Assembly (NCBI RefSeq): GCF_049942825.1
Contig: NZ_CP187970.1
Span: forward strand, 7,564,001 to 7,628,000
Direction: 5' to 3'
Source: Paenibacillus_G sp049942825
GTDB lineage: Bacteria; Bacillota; Bacilli; Paenibacillales; NBRC-103111
Length of the DNA: 64,000 bases
Each line of letters starts with the position of its first letter. Positions within the stretch are counted from its first letter, which is position 1. The notes beneath the pieces were generated by a model. That model was not told the DNA's origin, did not search any database, and saw only the letters and a list, made by a program, of their open reading frames with translations. A program made the position numbers and the translations under genes. This document shows, in pieces, positions 28,040 to 36,270 of the stretch.

Positions 28040-28543
28040 ATGAGAAAACCTAGGGAGCTGGTTTACCGCAGCAGCCGATACGGGTTTACGCTGAGACTAC
28101 CCGCATGGTGGCGCAGCTTTTGTGTCGTCAGCCATTCGAAGCGCGACCGGGAGACCGAGTATGAAGCCCATTTTCAGTTCAAATACAAAGGCAGAGTCTA
28201 CGATGACATCTTCGCCCTGCTCGTGTACCGGATGACCCGCAAGCAGTGGAAAGCACAGGGATATGACGAGTCGCCGCTGATCTTCGTGGCGGAGCATGAC
28301 GGCCGGATCTTCGCCGGTCTGACGCCGGAAGAGCTGCCCTACGCGTTCTACGATCCGAAGACGGACGACTATAATTACAAAAAGTACGGCACCGCCATCT
28401 CCCTGCTGAAACGGATGGTGAACAGCGATGTGCCGCGAATTCTGAAGTCGGTCCGCTTTGCCCGCAGGAGTGTCGCGATGAAATCCGTCCCCTACCGGTC
28501 CAGCAAGGTATGGCCTGCCCGGGGCCGGCGTAACCGGAGATAA
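28040..28543 (+). CDS. Uncharacterised protein with YGF-LxxPxWW start
   Basis: This is a 167-residue soluble protein. Its opening YRSSRYGFTLRLPAWW followed by an alternating strand pattern resembles PsbP/MOG1-like small domains found in Firmicute lipoproteins, but there is no signal peptide, and the likeness is weak. The C-terminus is strongly basic and Arg-rich. AGAGGAG precedes the ATG. It is monocistronic, ending in a hairpin terminator. Confidence 0.65.
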   Translation: MRKPRELVYRSSRYGFTLRLPAWWRSFCVVSHSKRDRETEYEAHFQFKYKGRVYDDIFALLVYRMTRKQWKAQGYDESPLIFVAEHDGRIFAGLTPEELPYAFYDPKTDDYNYKKYGTAISLLKRMVNSDVPRILKSVRFARRSVAMKSVPYRSSKVWPARGRRNRR

Positions 28544-28597
28544 TCTCCGGAGGGGCTGGGCACGGGCGGCTTCGGCCGCCCGGCGGGAACCTGCACC

Positions 28598-28633
28598 AAG
28601 AAGCCCTGCGGGATCTGGTCCGCAGGGCTTCTT
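28598..28633. terminator. Hairpin between convergent genes, probable terminator
   Basis: AAGAAGCCCTGCGG pairs perfectly with CCGCAGGGCTTCTT. The T-runs are short on both strands, so it depends on the stem ends for its U-tract. Confidence 0.6.
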
Positions 28634-28702
28634 TGGCGTTCTTCCGCCGCAAGACCCTGTAGGTCGGAACGGCGGCGGAAGCCTGGAACGGGTCGAAGAA
28701 CA

Positions 28703-29488
28703 TCAGGAGAACCATCGCCCCGACCGCTCGGCGGCCCGCTTTTTCTTCTTGGCGTACTTCTGGACACGCGAGAGCATTACCGACTCGCCGCCGTGGTCGG
28801 AGGAGGCCTCCCGCTTCTGCTCGGAAGGGCGGGACTCCGGCTCAGCCGCGGCTGCGCTCTCGAGCCGTCCGGGCAGAAGAGCCCGCTCGCCCTGCAGCCC
28901 AGCCTCCGACGGTGAAGTCATGGCCTGTTCCCCCGGCGATGCCGTTTCAAGCGGAGCAAGCCGCTCTTCCCCCTCGGGCAGGCCGTCGGCTTCCAGGGAC
29001 GCCCGGACTTCTGCCTCATCAGCTGCCAGCGCCGCATCCACAGAAGGATATGCCGCCTCGCCGGCAGCCCCCATGGATGCACCGGCATCCGGCCCCGCTT
29101 CTGCGGCCTCAGCCACGCCTTCGGGGGCGCCTTCGGCCGTTCCTGCAGGAAGCTCCACTTTCGGGCCCCCCGCAGACATGGCGATATCCTCATCATCGCC
29201 GGGAGGGAGAGTACCGCCGCGGACCGGCTCCGTCCCCCGCTCCTCCTGTCCGGCCGGCATTCTGCCCGCCTGAGGGGTTCGTTGTGAAGATGCCCCCGCT
29301 TTGCTTTCCTTCCCTTCCAGCCTGCACAGCCGGTCATTCAGGGCCAGCACCGCCGTACGCAGCTCCTCTACCTCTCTGCGCAGCGCTGCGAGCTCCTGCG
29401 GTCCATCCTGTTCCACCCATTCCTCCGACTGCTCCAGCAGCGCCTTCCATTCCTCCGCCGTCAACAGCTCCTTGGGGTCTCTGCGCAT
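28703..29488 (-). CDS. Low-complexity Ala/Glu/Gly-rich protein with coiled-coil head and basic tail
   Basis: This is a 261-residue protein of unknown family. Residues 1-60 contain LLTAEEWKALLEQSEEW and a leucine-heptad coiled coil (REVEELRTAVLALNDRLCRLE). The middle 160 residues are Ala, Glu, Gly and Pro-rich and probably disordered. The C-terminus is basic (KYAKKKKRAAERSGRW). I start at the ATG at 29488 because GGAGGCGGCAGGAG precedes it and the TATAAT promoter would place the RNA start just before the other candidate ATG at 29518. Confidence 0.62.
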   Translation of the reverse strand: MRRDPKELLTAEEWKALLEQSEEWVEQDGPQELAALRREVEELRTAVLALNDRLCRLEGKESKAGASSQRTPQAGRMPAGQEERGTEPVRGGTLPPGDDEDIAMSAGGPKVELPAGTAEGAPEGVAEAAEAGPDAGASMGAAGEAAYPSVDAALAADEAEVRASLEADGLPEGEERLAPLETASPGEQAMTSPSEAGLQGERALLPGRLESAAAAEPESRPSEQKREASSDHGGESVMLSRVQKYAKKKKRAAERSGRWFS

Positions 29489-29529
29489 CCTCTCCTGCCG
29501 CCTCCTTCCGTACTGCATACCGTACAGCG

Positions 29530-29535
29530 ATTATA
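29530..29535 (-). promoter_or_regulatory. -10 element upstream of the low-complexity gene
   Basis: The reverse strand has a perfect TATAAT. The -35 position is weak (GGAGCC at 17 bases). It supports a transcript starting near 29523. The stretch between here and the gltD terminator (29536-29738) shows no gene I can support. Confidence 0.5.
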
Positions 29536-29738
29536 CAATAGGACGGCGGTACGGCTCCACAAAGTTTCAAGAGTGCAGCTGTGAGACGAAGACGGCTCCA
29601 TGGAACGGGAGAACTGCATGTACGAGTTCTAGCTGTGCTGATCCCCCATCCTTTCCTGTATCCCATTTCCTAGTATGCCGATCACAATAAATGAGGCGAC
29701 GCCTACTAAAAGATCGGCCCGAGTATCCTGACGCTGCC

Positions 29739-29776
29739 AAAAGGGGCAGACCCGGCTTCCGGCCGGTATCTGCCCC
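29739..29776 (-). terminator. Rho-independent terminator of the glutamate synthase operon
   Basis: GGGGCAGA (29743-29750) pairs with TCTGCCCC (29769-29776) with an inner CCGG hairpin, followed on the reverse strand by TTTT. Confidence 0.85.
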
Positions 29777-29819
29777 TGCATTTATGCTGCCGTTCCCATC
29801 CCGCTCCGCTCCCTCCCGC

Positions 29820-31304
29820 TTACGGCAGGTTCGTTGCGCCCATCAGGTACCGGTCGACCTCCCGGGCCGCCTCGCGCCCCTCCTGGATCGCCCACACTAC
29901 CAGGCTCTGGCCCCGCCGCATGTCGCCTGCGGCAAAGATGCCCTCCGCGCTGGTCGCATAGCGCCCATAGGCCGCCTTGGCGTTCGAGCGCTCGTCGCGC
30001 TCCACGCCGAGCTGCTCGAGCACCGGGCTCTCCGGGCCGGTGAAGCCCATCGCCAGCAGCACGAGCTGCGCCGGAACCACCAGCTCGCTGCCCGGCACCT
30101 CAACCGGGACGAAGCGGCCGGCTTCATCGCGCTGCCAGTCGACGAGCACGGTGTGCAGAGCGCTCACCTGCCCGGCTTCATCTCCCACGAACCGCTTCGT
30201 GTTGATGAGGTAGCGCCTCGGATCGCCTCCCTGCAGGGCCGCCGCTTCCTCCTGGCCGTAGTCGGTCTTGAGCACCTTCGGCCACTCGGGCCAAGGATTG
30301 TTCGCCTGCCGGGTCTCCGGCGGACGCGGCATAATCTCGAACTGCGTCACGCTGCGGCACTTGTGGCGGATCGCCGTGCCCACGCAGTCCGTGCCCGTGT
30401 CCCCGCCGCCGATCACGACCACGTCCTTGCCCTCGGCGGACAGGTAGGCTCCATCCACATGGCCGGAGTCGAGCAGGCTCTTCGTGTTGCGCGAGAGGAA
30501 CTCCATCGCGAGATGGATCCCGCCGAGCTCCCGCCCCTCAATGCGCAGGTCCCGCCCCTGCGTGGCCCCGCCGCAGAGCACCACGGCATCATAGTCCTTT
30601 TGGAGCTGCGAAGCCGGGATATCGCGTCCAATCTCCGTCCCGGTGATGAAGACGACCCCTTCGGCGGCGAGCAGGTCGATCCGGCGCTGAACCACCTTTT
30701 TGTCCAGCTTCATGTTCGGGATCCCGTACATGAGCAGGCCGCCGGCCCGGTCCGCCCGCTCGTAGACCGTCACCAGGTGGCCCGCCTTGTTAAGCTGGGC
30801 CGCACAGGCGAGACCCGAGGGGCCCGACCCGACCACAGCCACAGTCTTCCCCGTGCGCCGGGCGGGCGGCTGCGGCACGACCCAGCCCTCGGCGAAGCCT
30901 TTGTCGATGATCGTCTTCTCGATGTTCTTGATCGTCACGGGCTTGCCGTGCAGCCCCACGGTACAGGAGCCCTCACACGGTGCAGGGCAGACGCGCCCGG
31001 TGAACTCCGGGAAGTTGTTCGTCTTGTGCAGCCGCTCCAGCGCATCCCGCCACTGCCCCCGGTAGATCAGATCATTCCACTCGGGGATCAGGTTCTGCAC
31101 AGGGCAGCCGGCCGCCATGCCGCTGAGCATCGTCCCTGTATGGCAGAAGGGAATGCCGCAGTCCATGCACCGGGCTCCCTGCTGCTGCAGCTTGATCTCC
31201 GGCATGGCAATGCCGAACTCCTGCCAGTGGGCGATCCGCAGCAGAGGAGCATGCTCGATCGGCACCTCGCGCTCATAGTCCATAAACCCGGTCGGTTTTC
31301 CCAT
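29820..31304 (-). CDS. gltD: Glutamate synthase (NADPH) small subunit
   Basis: GltD supplies electrons from NADPH through FAD and iron-sulfur centres to the large subunit. The 494-residue protein has the two N-terminal cysteine clusters that bind [4Fe-4S] (C46, C49, C54 and C106, C110, C114), the FAD-binding VVGSGPSGLACA, and the NADPH-binding VIGGGDTGTDC. Length is normal. The ATG at 31304 has GGAGGAG upstream and lies 12 bases after the gltB stop. Confidence 0.96.
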   Translation of the reverse strand: MGKPTGFMDYEREVPIEHAPLLRIAHWQEFGIAMPEIKLQQQGARCMDCGIPFCHTGTMLSGMAAGCPVQNLIPEWNDLIYRGQWRDALERLHKTNNFPEFTGRVCPAPCEGSCTVGLHGKPVTIKNIEKTIIDKGFAEGWVVPQPPARRTGKTVAVVGSGPSGLACAAQLNKAGHLVTVYERADRAGGLLMYGIPNMKLDKKVVQRRIDLLAAEGVVFITGTEIGRDIPASQLQKDYDAVVLCGGATQGRDLRIEGRELGGIHLAMEFLSRNTKSLLDSGHVDGAYLSAEGKDVVVIGGGDTGTDCVGTAIRHKCRSVTQFEIMPRPPETRQANNPWPEWPKVLKTDYGQEEAAALQGGDPRRYLINTKRFVGDEAGQVSALHTVLVDWQRDEAGRFVPVEVPGSELVVPAQLVLLAMGFTGPESPVLEQLGVERDERSNAKAAYGRYATSAEGIFAAGDMRRGQSLVVWAIQEGREAAREVDRYLMGATNLP

Positions 31305-31316
31305 CGCTTCTCCTCC

Positions 31317-34300
31317 TTAGTTGCCGCCCACGCGGGAGACATCCTTCATGTTCTCTTCGAAGGCCACGAGCAGCGCCCGCTGCTGCGACAGCCCCGAACG
31401 CTTCACGCGCTCGATGGCCTCGAACATCCGCTTGTAATCCTTCGGAATGACCTTGACGAAATTCCACAGGAGCTCCTCCCAGTGCTGCAGCACCCGGTGG
31501 GCCACCGTACTGTCCGTATACGTCGCATGGTGCTGGATCAGGTTCTTGAGCTCCTCGGCTTCGTAGATCTCCTCCACACTCTCGAGCAGCACCATATCCT
31601 TGTTGCACCGGCCGGCGAAGGTTCCCTGCTCGTCGAGCACATAAGCGATGCCCCCGGACATCCCCGCCGCAAAGTTGCGGCCGGTAGGCCCCAGCACCAC
31701 CACGCGCCCGCCGGTCATATATTCGCAGCCGTGGTCGCCGACACCCTCCACTACGGCCCGGGCGCCCGAATTGCGGACGGCGAACCGCTCCCCGGCAATG
31801 CCCCGGATATAAGCCTCCCCGTCGGTCGCTCCGTAGAGGGCGACGTTGCCGATGATGATGTTCTCTTCCGCCGTGTAGGCCGCCTGCTCCGGAGGGAACA
31901 CGGACAGCCTGCCGCCGGAGAGCCCCTTGCCGAAGTAATCGTTGGCGTCGCCCGCAAGCGACAGCGTCATGCCCCGTGGAACGAACGCCCCGAAGCTCTG
32001 ACCGGCCGATCCGTTAAAATGCAGCCGGATCGTATCGTGCGGCAGCCCTTCACCGCCATACAGCCGGGTCACTTCACTGCCGACGATCGTGCCGACCACG
32101 CGGTTCACGTTGGAGACCGGCACGATCGCATGCACCCGCTCCCTGCGCTCCAGAGCCGGCGCGCAGAGCTTCAGCAGCTCCGTGCGGTCCAGCGACCGGT
32201 CCAGCCCATGGTCCTGCTCCTCGCTGCAGAAGCGCCCCACCCCCGGCCCCGCCTCCGGCTGATGCAGCAGCGGGGAGAGATCGACTCCCTTGGCCTTCCA
32301 GTGCGCCACCGCCCGTTTCGTCTCGAGCACCTCGGTGTGCCCGATCATCTCCTCCAGCGTGCGGAAGCCGAGCTCGGCCATAAGCTCGCGGGTATCCTCC
32401 GCGACGAAGCGCATGAAGTTCACGGCATGCTCCGGCTCGCCGGTGAACTTCGCCCGCAGCTCCGGGTTCTGCGTCGCCACGCCGACCGGGCACGTATCGA
32501 GATGGCACACGCGCATCATAATGCAGCCGAGCGCAATCAGCGGCGTCGTAGCGAAGCCGAACTCCTCGGCCCCGAGCAGGGCGGCGATCACTACGTCCCG
32601 CCCGGTCATCAGCTTGCCGTCCGTCTCCACCCGGATGCGGCTGCGCAGGTTGTTCAGCACGAGCGTCTGGTGCGTCTCAGCGAGGCCCAGCTCCCACGGG
32701 AGTCCCGCATGGCGGATCGACGTCTGCGGCGAAGCTCCCGTGCCTCCGTCGTAGCCGCTGATGAGCACGACATCCGCCTTGCCCTTGGCGACGCCGGCCG
32801 CAATCGTGCCGACGCCGACCTCCGAGACCAGCTTCACGGAGATGCGGGCGCGCGGATTCGCATTCTTGAGATCGTGGATGAGCTCGGCGAGATCCTCGAT
32901 CGAATAGATGTCGTGATGCGGCGGTGGAGAGATCAGGCCGACGCCGGGCGTCACGCCGCGCACTTCAGCCACCCACGGGTAGACCTTAGAGCCCGGCAGC
33001 TGGCCGCCTTCGCCGGGTTTGGCCCCCTGCGCCATCTTGATCTGGATCTCGTCGGCGTTCACGAGATAGGCGCTCGTGACCCCGAATCGGCCGGAGGCCA
33101 CCTGCTTGATCGCACTGCGGCGCAGATCCCCGTTCGGATCGGGCGTGAAGCGCTCCGGATGCTCGCCGCCTTCGCCCGTATTGCTCTTGCCGCCGATCCG
33201 GTTCATCGCCACCGCCAGCGTCTCGTGCGCTTCTTTGGAGATCGAGCCGTACGACATCGCACCGGTCTTGAACCGCCGGAACAGGGATTCGGCCGGCTCT
33301 ACTTCCGCGAGCGGTACGGGCTCGCGATCTGAGCGGAACGCGAGAAGGGATCGGAGCGTCAAGTAGCGTTCGTTCTCCTGGTGGATCAGCCTGGTGAAGC
33401 TTCGATAAGCGCTGTAATCCCCAGTCCGCACCGCCTTCTGCAGCGCATGGATCGTCTCCGGGTTGTAGATATGCTCCTCCCCGTTCCGGCGCCACTGCAG
33501 CTCGCCTCCGGGATCCAGCACCTCGTCGCGGCCCTCCTGATCCGAATAGGCCCGGCGGTGGCGCATCAGCGCTTCCTCCGCAACCTCCTGCAGCCCGATG
33601 CCGCCGATCGGCGTGTAGGTCCATGTAAAATACTTCTCAACCAGCTCGCTGCCCAGCCCGACCGCCTCGAAGATCTGGGCGCCCCGGTACGACTGGATCG
33701 TGGAGATGCCCATCTTCGCCAGCACCTTCACGACGCCCTTCGTCGCCGCCTTGATATAGTTCGCTTCCGCCTTCTCCGGCGTTAGATCTTTCAGTGCCCC
33801 CCGGCGTATCTGCCCCTCGATCGATTCTAGCGCCAGATACGGGTTGATGCCTCCCGCCCCGTAGCCGAGCAGCAGGGCGAAGTGGTGCACCTCGCGCGGT
33901 TCCCCCGACTCCACGAGCAGCGCCACCCGCGTACGGGTCCCCTGCCGGATCAGGTGATGGTGCAGCCCCGATACGGCGAGCAGCGCCGGAATGGCCGCCT
34001 GCTCTTCATCGGCCCCCCGGTCGGAGAGAATGAGCAGGCTCGCTCCCTCCTCAACCGCCGTATCCGCCGCAGTGAACAGCGCCCCGAGCGACCGCTCCAG
34101 GCCGGCCGCCCCCTCCCCCGCCGGGAACAGCATCGGCAGCGTCACCGTGCGGAAGCCTTCGCGCTGCACATGCCGCAGCTTCGCGAGCTGGGCGTTCGTC
34201 AGGATCGGCGTCTCGAGCCGGATCTGCCGGCAGCTCTCCGGCTTCGGATCGATAAGGCTGCCCTCCGGTCCGATCGTCGTCACCTGCGCCGTGATGATCT

Positions 34301-35906
34301 CCTCGAAGTTGGCGTCGATCGGCGGGTTCGTCACCTGGGCGAACAGCTGCTTGAAGTAACTGTAGAGCAGCTGGGGCCGGTCCGAGAGCACCGCCAGCGG
34401 GGCATCGAAGCCCATGGAGCCTACAGGGTCTACACCGGTCCGTGCCATCGGCTCCAGCACACGGCGCAGGTTCTCGAACGTGTAGCCGAATGCCTGCTGG
34501 CGCTGGAGCAGCGTCCCCGGATCGGGCTCCGGCGGCAGCGGGGCCTCCGGCAGCTCGGCCAGCGATACGAGATGCTCCTGCAGCCACTCCCGGTACGGAT
34601 GCTCCGCCGCCACGGCGGCCTTCAGCTCCTCATCCGTGATGATCCGCCCCTCGGCCGTATCCACAAGCAGCATCCGGCCCGGCTGAAGCCGCTGCTTCGC
34701 CGCAATGCGCTCCGGCGGAATCGGCAGCACGCCCGCTTCCGAAGCGAGCACGATCCAATCGTCCGTGGTGACATAGTAGCGTGCGGGACGCAATCCATTT
34801 CGGTCGAGCACAGCCCCGATCGAAACCCCGTCCGTGAAGGCGATCGCCGCCGGACCGTCCCAGGGTTCCATAAGACAGGAATGGTACTCGTAGAACGCCC
34901 GGAGAGCATCGTCCATCGACTCGTGCTTGGCCCACGGCTCGGGGATCATCATCATGGCCGCATGGGGCAGCGACCGCCCGGAGAGCATCAGGAACTCGAG
35001 GCAGTTGTCGAACATCTGGGAGTCCGACCCATTCGTATCGATCAGCGGAAGGATCGCCTCATAATCGCTGCCGAACAGCTCGGTCCGGCAGGCCGCCTCA
35101 CGGGCATGCATCCAGTTCACGTTGCCCCGCAGCGTGTTGATCTCCCCGTTGTGGATCAGATAGCGGTACGGGTGGGCCCGCTCCCAGCTCGGGAACGTAT
35201 TCGTGCTGAACCGGGAATGAACCAGGGCCAGCGCCGTCTCAAAGTCCCCATCCTGCAGATCCGTATAATACCGGTCGACCTGTGCCGGCGTCAGCATGCC
35301 TTTGTAGACGATCGTGCGGGAGGAGAGACTCGCGAAGTAGATGCCCCCTTTCCCGAGGGAGGGCGGCCCCTTCTCCGAGCGCTTGCGGATCACGTACAGC
35401 TTCCGCTCGAAGGACAGGTAGTCCTCCGCATCCGCCGAAGCGCCTACAAAGAACTGCCGGATACAGGGCTCCGCCGCTTTCGCCGCCTCTCCGAGCAGCG
35501 CATGATCCGTCGGCACGGTGCGCCAGCCGAGGAAGGTCTGGCCTGCTGCTCTCACCTGATCTTCAATCCATAACTCGGCGGCGATGCGCGCTTCCGCCTG
35601 CTTCGGCAGGAAGAGCATCCCGACGCCGTAACGGCCGGGATCCGGCAGCCGGATCCCTTCTTCCGAGCAGACCCGCTGCAGGAACTTGTGCGGGAGCTGA
35701 AGCAGGATCCCCGCACCGTCTCCCGTATTGCTCTCGCTGCCTTGACCTCCGCGGTGGTCGAGGTTGCAGAGAATCCGAAGAGCCGCCTCCACCATCGCGT
35801 GAGAAGGGGCTCCTTTCATATGGGCGACGAAACCGATGCCGCATGCATCGTGTTCGAAGCTCGGGTCGTACAGGCCCTGTTTGGCCGGAAGTCCATTTCT
35901 GTTCAT
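31317..35906 (-). CDS. gltB: Glutamate synthase (NADPH) large subunit
   Basis: The 1529-residue protein makes glutamate from 2-oxoglutarate and glutamine. It has a short propeptide ending before the catalytic N-terminal Cys (DACGIGF, residue about 21), the class II glutaminase domain (to about 430), the central domain, the FMN-binding synthase domain with the [3Fe-4S] ligands CIMMRVCHLDTC (Cx5Cx4C), and the C-terminal beta-helix with GxxGG repeats. Called gltA in B. subtilis nomenclature. I start at 35906; a GTG codon directly before is also in frame. It forms an operon with gltD. Confidence 0.96.
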   Translation of the reverse strand: MNRNGLPAKQGLYDPSFEHDACGIGFVAHMKGAPSHAMVEAALRILCNLDHRGGQGSESNTGDGAGILLQLPHKFLQRVCSEEGIRLPDPGRYGVGMLFLPKQAEARIAAELWIEDQVRAAGQTFLGWRTVPTDHALLGEAAKAAEPCIRQFFVGASADAEDYLSFERKLYVIRKRSEKGPPSLGKGGIYFASLSSRTIVYKGMLTPAQVDRYYTDLQDGDFETALALVHSRFSTNTFPSWERAHPYRYLIHNGEINTLRGNVNWMHAREAACRTELFGSDYEAILPLIDTNGSDSQMFDNCLEFLMLSGRSLPHAAMMMIPEPWAKHESMDDALRAFYEYHSCLMEPWDGPAAIAFTDGVSIGAVLDRNGLRPARYYVTTDDWIVLASEAGVLPIPPERIAAKQRLQPGRMLLVDTAEGRIITDEELKAAVAAEHPYREWLQEHLVSLAELPEAPLPPEPDPGTLLQRQQAFGYTFENLRRVLEPMARTGVDPVGSMGFDAPLAVLSDRPQLLYSYFKQLFAQVTNPPIDANFEEIITAQVTTIGPEGSLIDPKPESCRQIRLETPILTNAQLAKLRHVQREGFRTVTLPMLFPAGEGAAGLERSLGALFTAADTAVEEGASLLILSDRGADEEQAAIPALLAVSGLHHHLIRQGTRTRVALLVESGEPREVHHFALLLGYGAGGINPYLALESIEGQIRRGALKDLTPEKAEANYIKAATKGVVKVLAKMGISTIQSYRGAQIFEAVGLGSELVEKYFTWTYTPIGGIGLQEVAEEALMRHRRAYSDQEGRDEVLDPGGELQWRRNGEEHIYNPETIHALQKAVRTGDYSAYRSFTRLIHQENERYLTLRSLLAFRSDREPVPLAEVEPAESLFRRFKTGAMSYGSISKEAHETLAVAMNRIGGKSNTGEGGEHPERFTPDPNGDLRRSAIKQVASGRFGVTSAYLVNADEIQIKMAQGAKPGEGGQLPGSKVYPWVAEVRGVTPGVGLISPPPHHDIYSIEDLAELIHDLKNANPRARISVKLVSEVGVGTIAAGVAKGKADVVLISGYDGGTGASPQTSIRHAGLPWELGLAETHQTLVLNNLRSRIRVETDGKLMTGRDVVIAALLGAEEFGFATTPLIALGCIMMRVCHLDTCPVGVATQNPELRAKFTGEPEHAVNFMRFVAEDTRELMAELGFRTLEEMIGHTEVLETKRAVAHWKAKGVDLSPLLHQPEAGPGVGRFCSEEQDHGLDRSLDRTELLKLCAPALERRERVHAIVPVSNVNRVVGTIVGSEVTRLYGGEGLPHDTIRLHFNGSAGQSFGAFVPRGMTLSLAGDANDYFGKGLSGGRLSVFPPEQAAYTAEENIIIGNVALYGATDGEAYIRGIAGERFAVRNSGARAVVEGVGDHGCEYMTGGRVVVLGPTGRNFAAGMSGGIAYVLDEQGTFAGRCNKDMVLLESVEEIYEAEELKNLIQHHATYTDSTVAHRVLQHWEELLWNFVKVIPKDYKRMFEAIERVKRSGLSQQRALLVAFEENMKDVSRVGGN

Positions 35907-36270
35907 CACTCGCGCAACCTCTCATTTTCGGAATGGATTACAACGCTTGGTCTATCGCCCTCGGTGAAATGCCATCTCTGAAAAAAAACTATGGGAATGC
36001 GTTATCAGTGTAATGCTTTACAGAAATAAAGCGGTATAGGCAAAGAAAAAGGAACGCCCCTGCCTGTGCCCGCTGCCCTAGCTGTGAACATTCTATGAAC
36101 AACCCTAGATCGTATGAATAATCTTAACATCCCATGCCAAGCTCGGCAATTTATAAAAAACTAGAGATTTCGACTCATTTTTGAGGGGATACGGCAGAAC
36201 AGAAAGGGAAATGTAGACATTTGACGAATGCCTAACAGATGCATTATTCATGAAGCGGAGGAAGCTTCCC
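35907..36270. other. Intergenic region between divergent gltB and PAS kinase genes
   Basis: These 364 bases are clearly richer in A and T than the flanking genes and contain no credible gene. They must hold the promoters of gltBD and of the kinase. I could not settle on a clean -35/-10 pair or a GltC-type box for either one. A-rich runs at 35980-35988 and 36045-36053 could be UP-like or bend sequences. Confidence 0.5.

Noticed and set aside
29691..33332. A 1213-codon plus-strand open frame
   Set aside because: It is the GC-rich shadow of gltB/gltD on the other strand. The reverse frames have every expected motif, and this one is His/Arg-rich without family features or ribosome site.
33882..35573. 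A 563-codon plus-strand frame
   Set aside because: Shadow of gltB with Arg/His/Gln-rich composition.
35907..36270. GltC-type or Spo0A boxes between gltB and the kinase
   Set aside because: TTTGACGAA near 36220 resembles an 0A box but lacks TGTCGAA. No clear GltC repeat was found.
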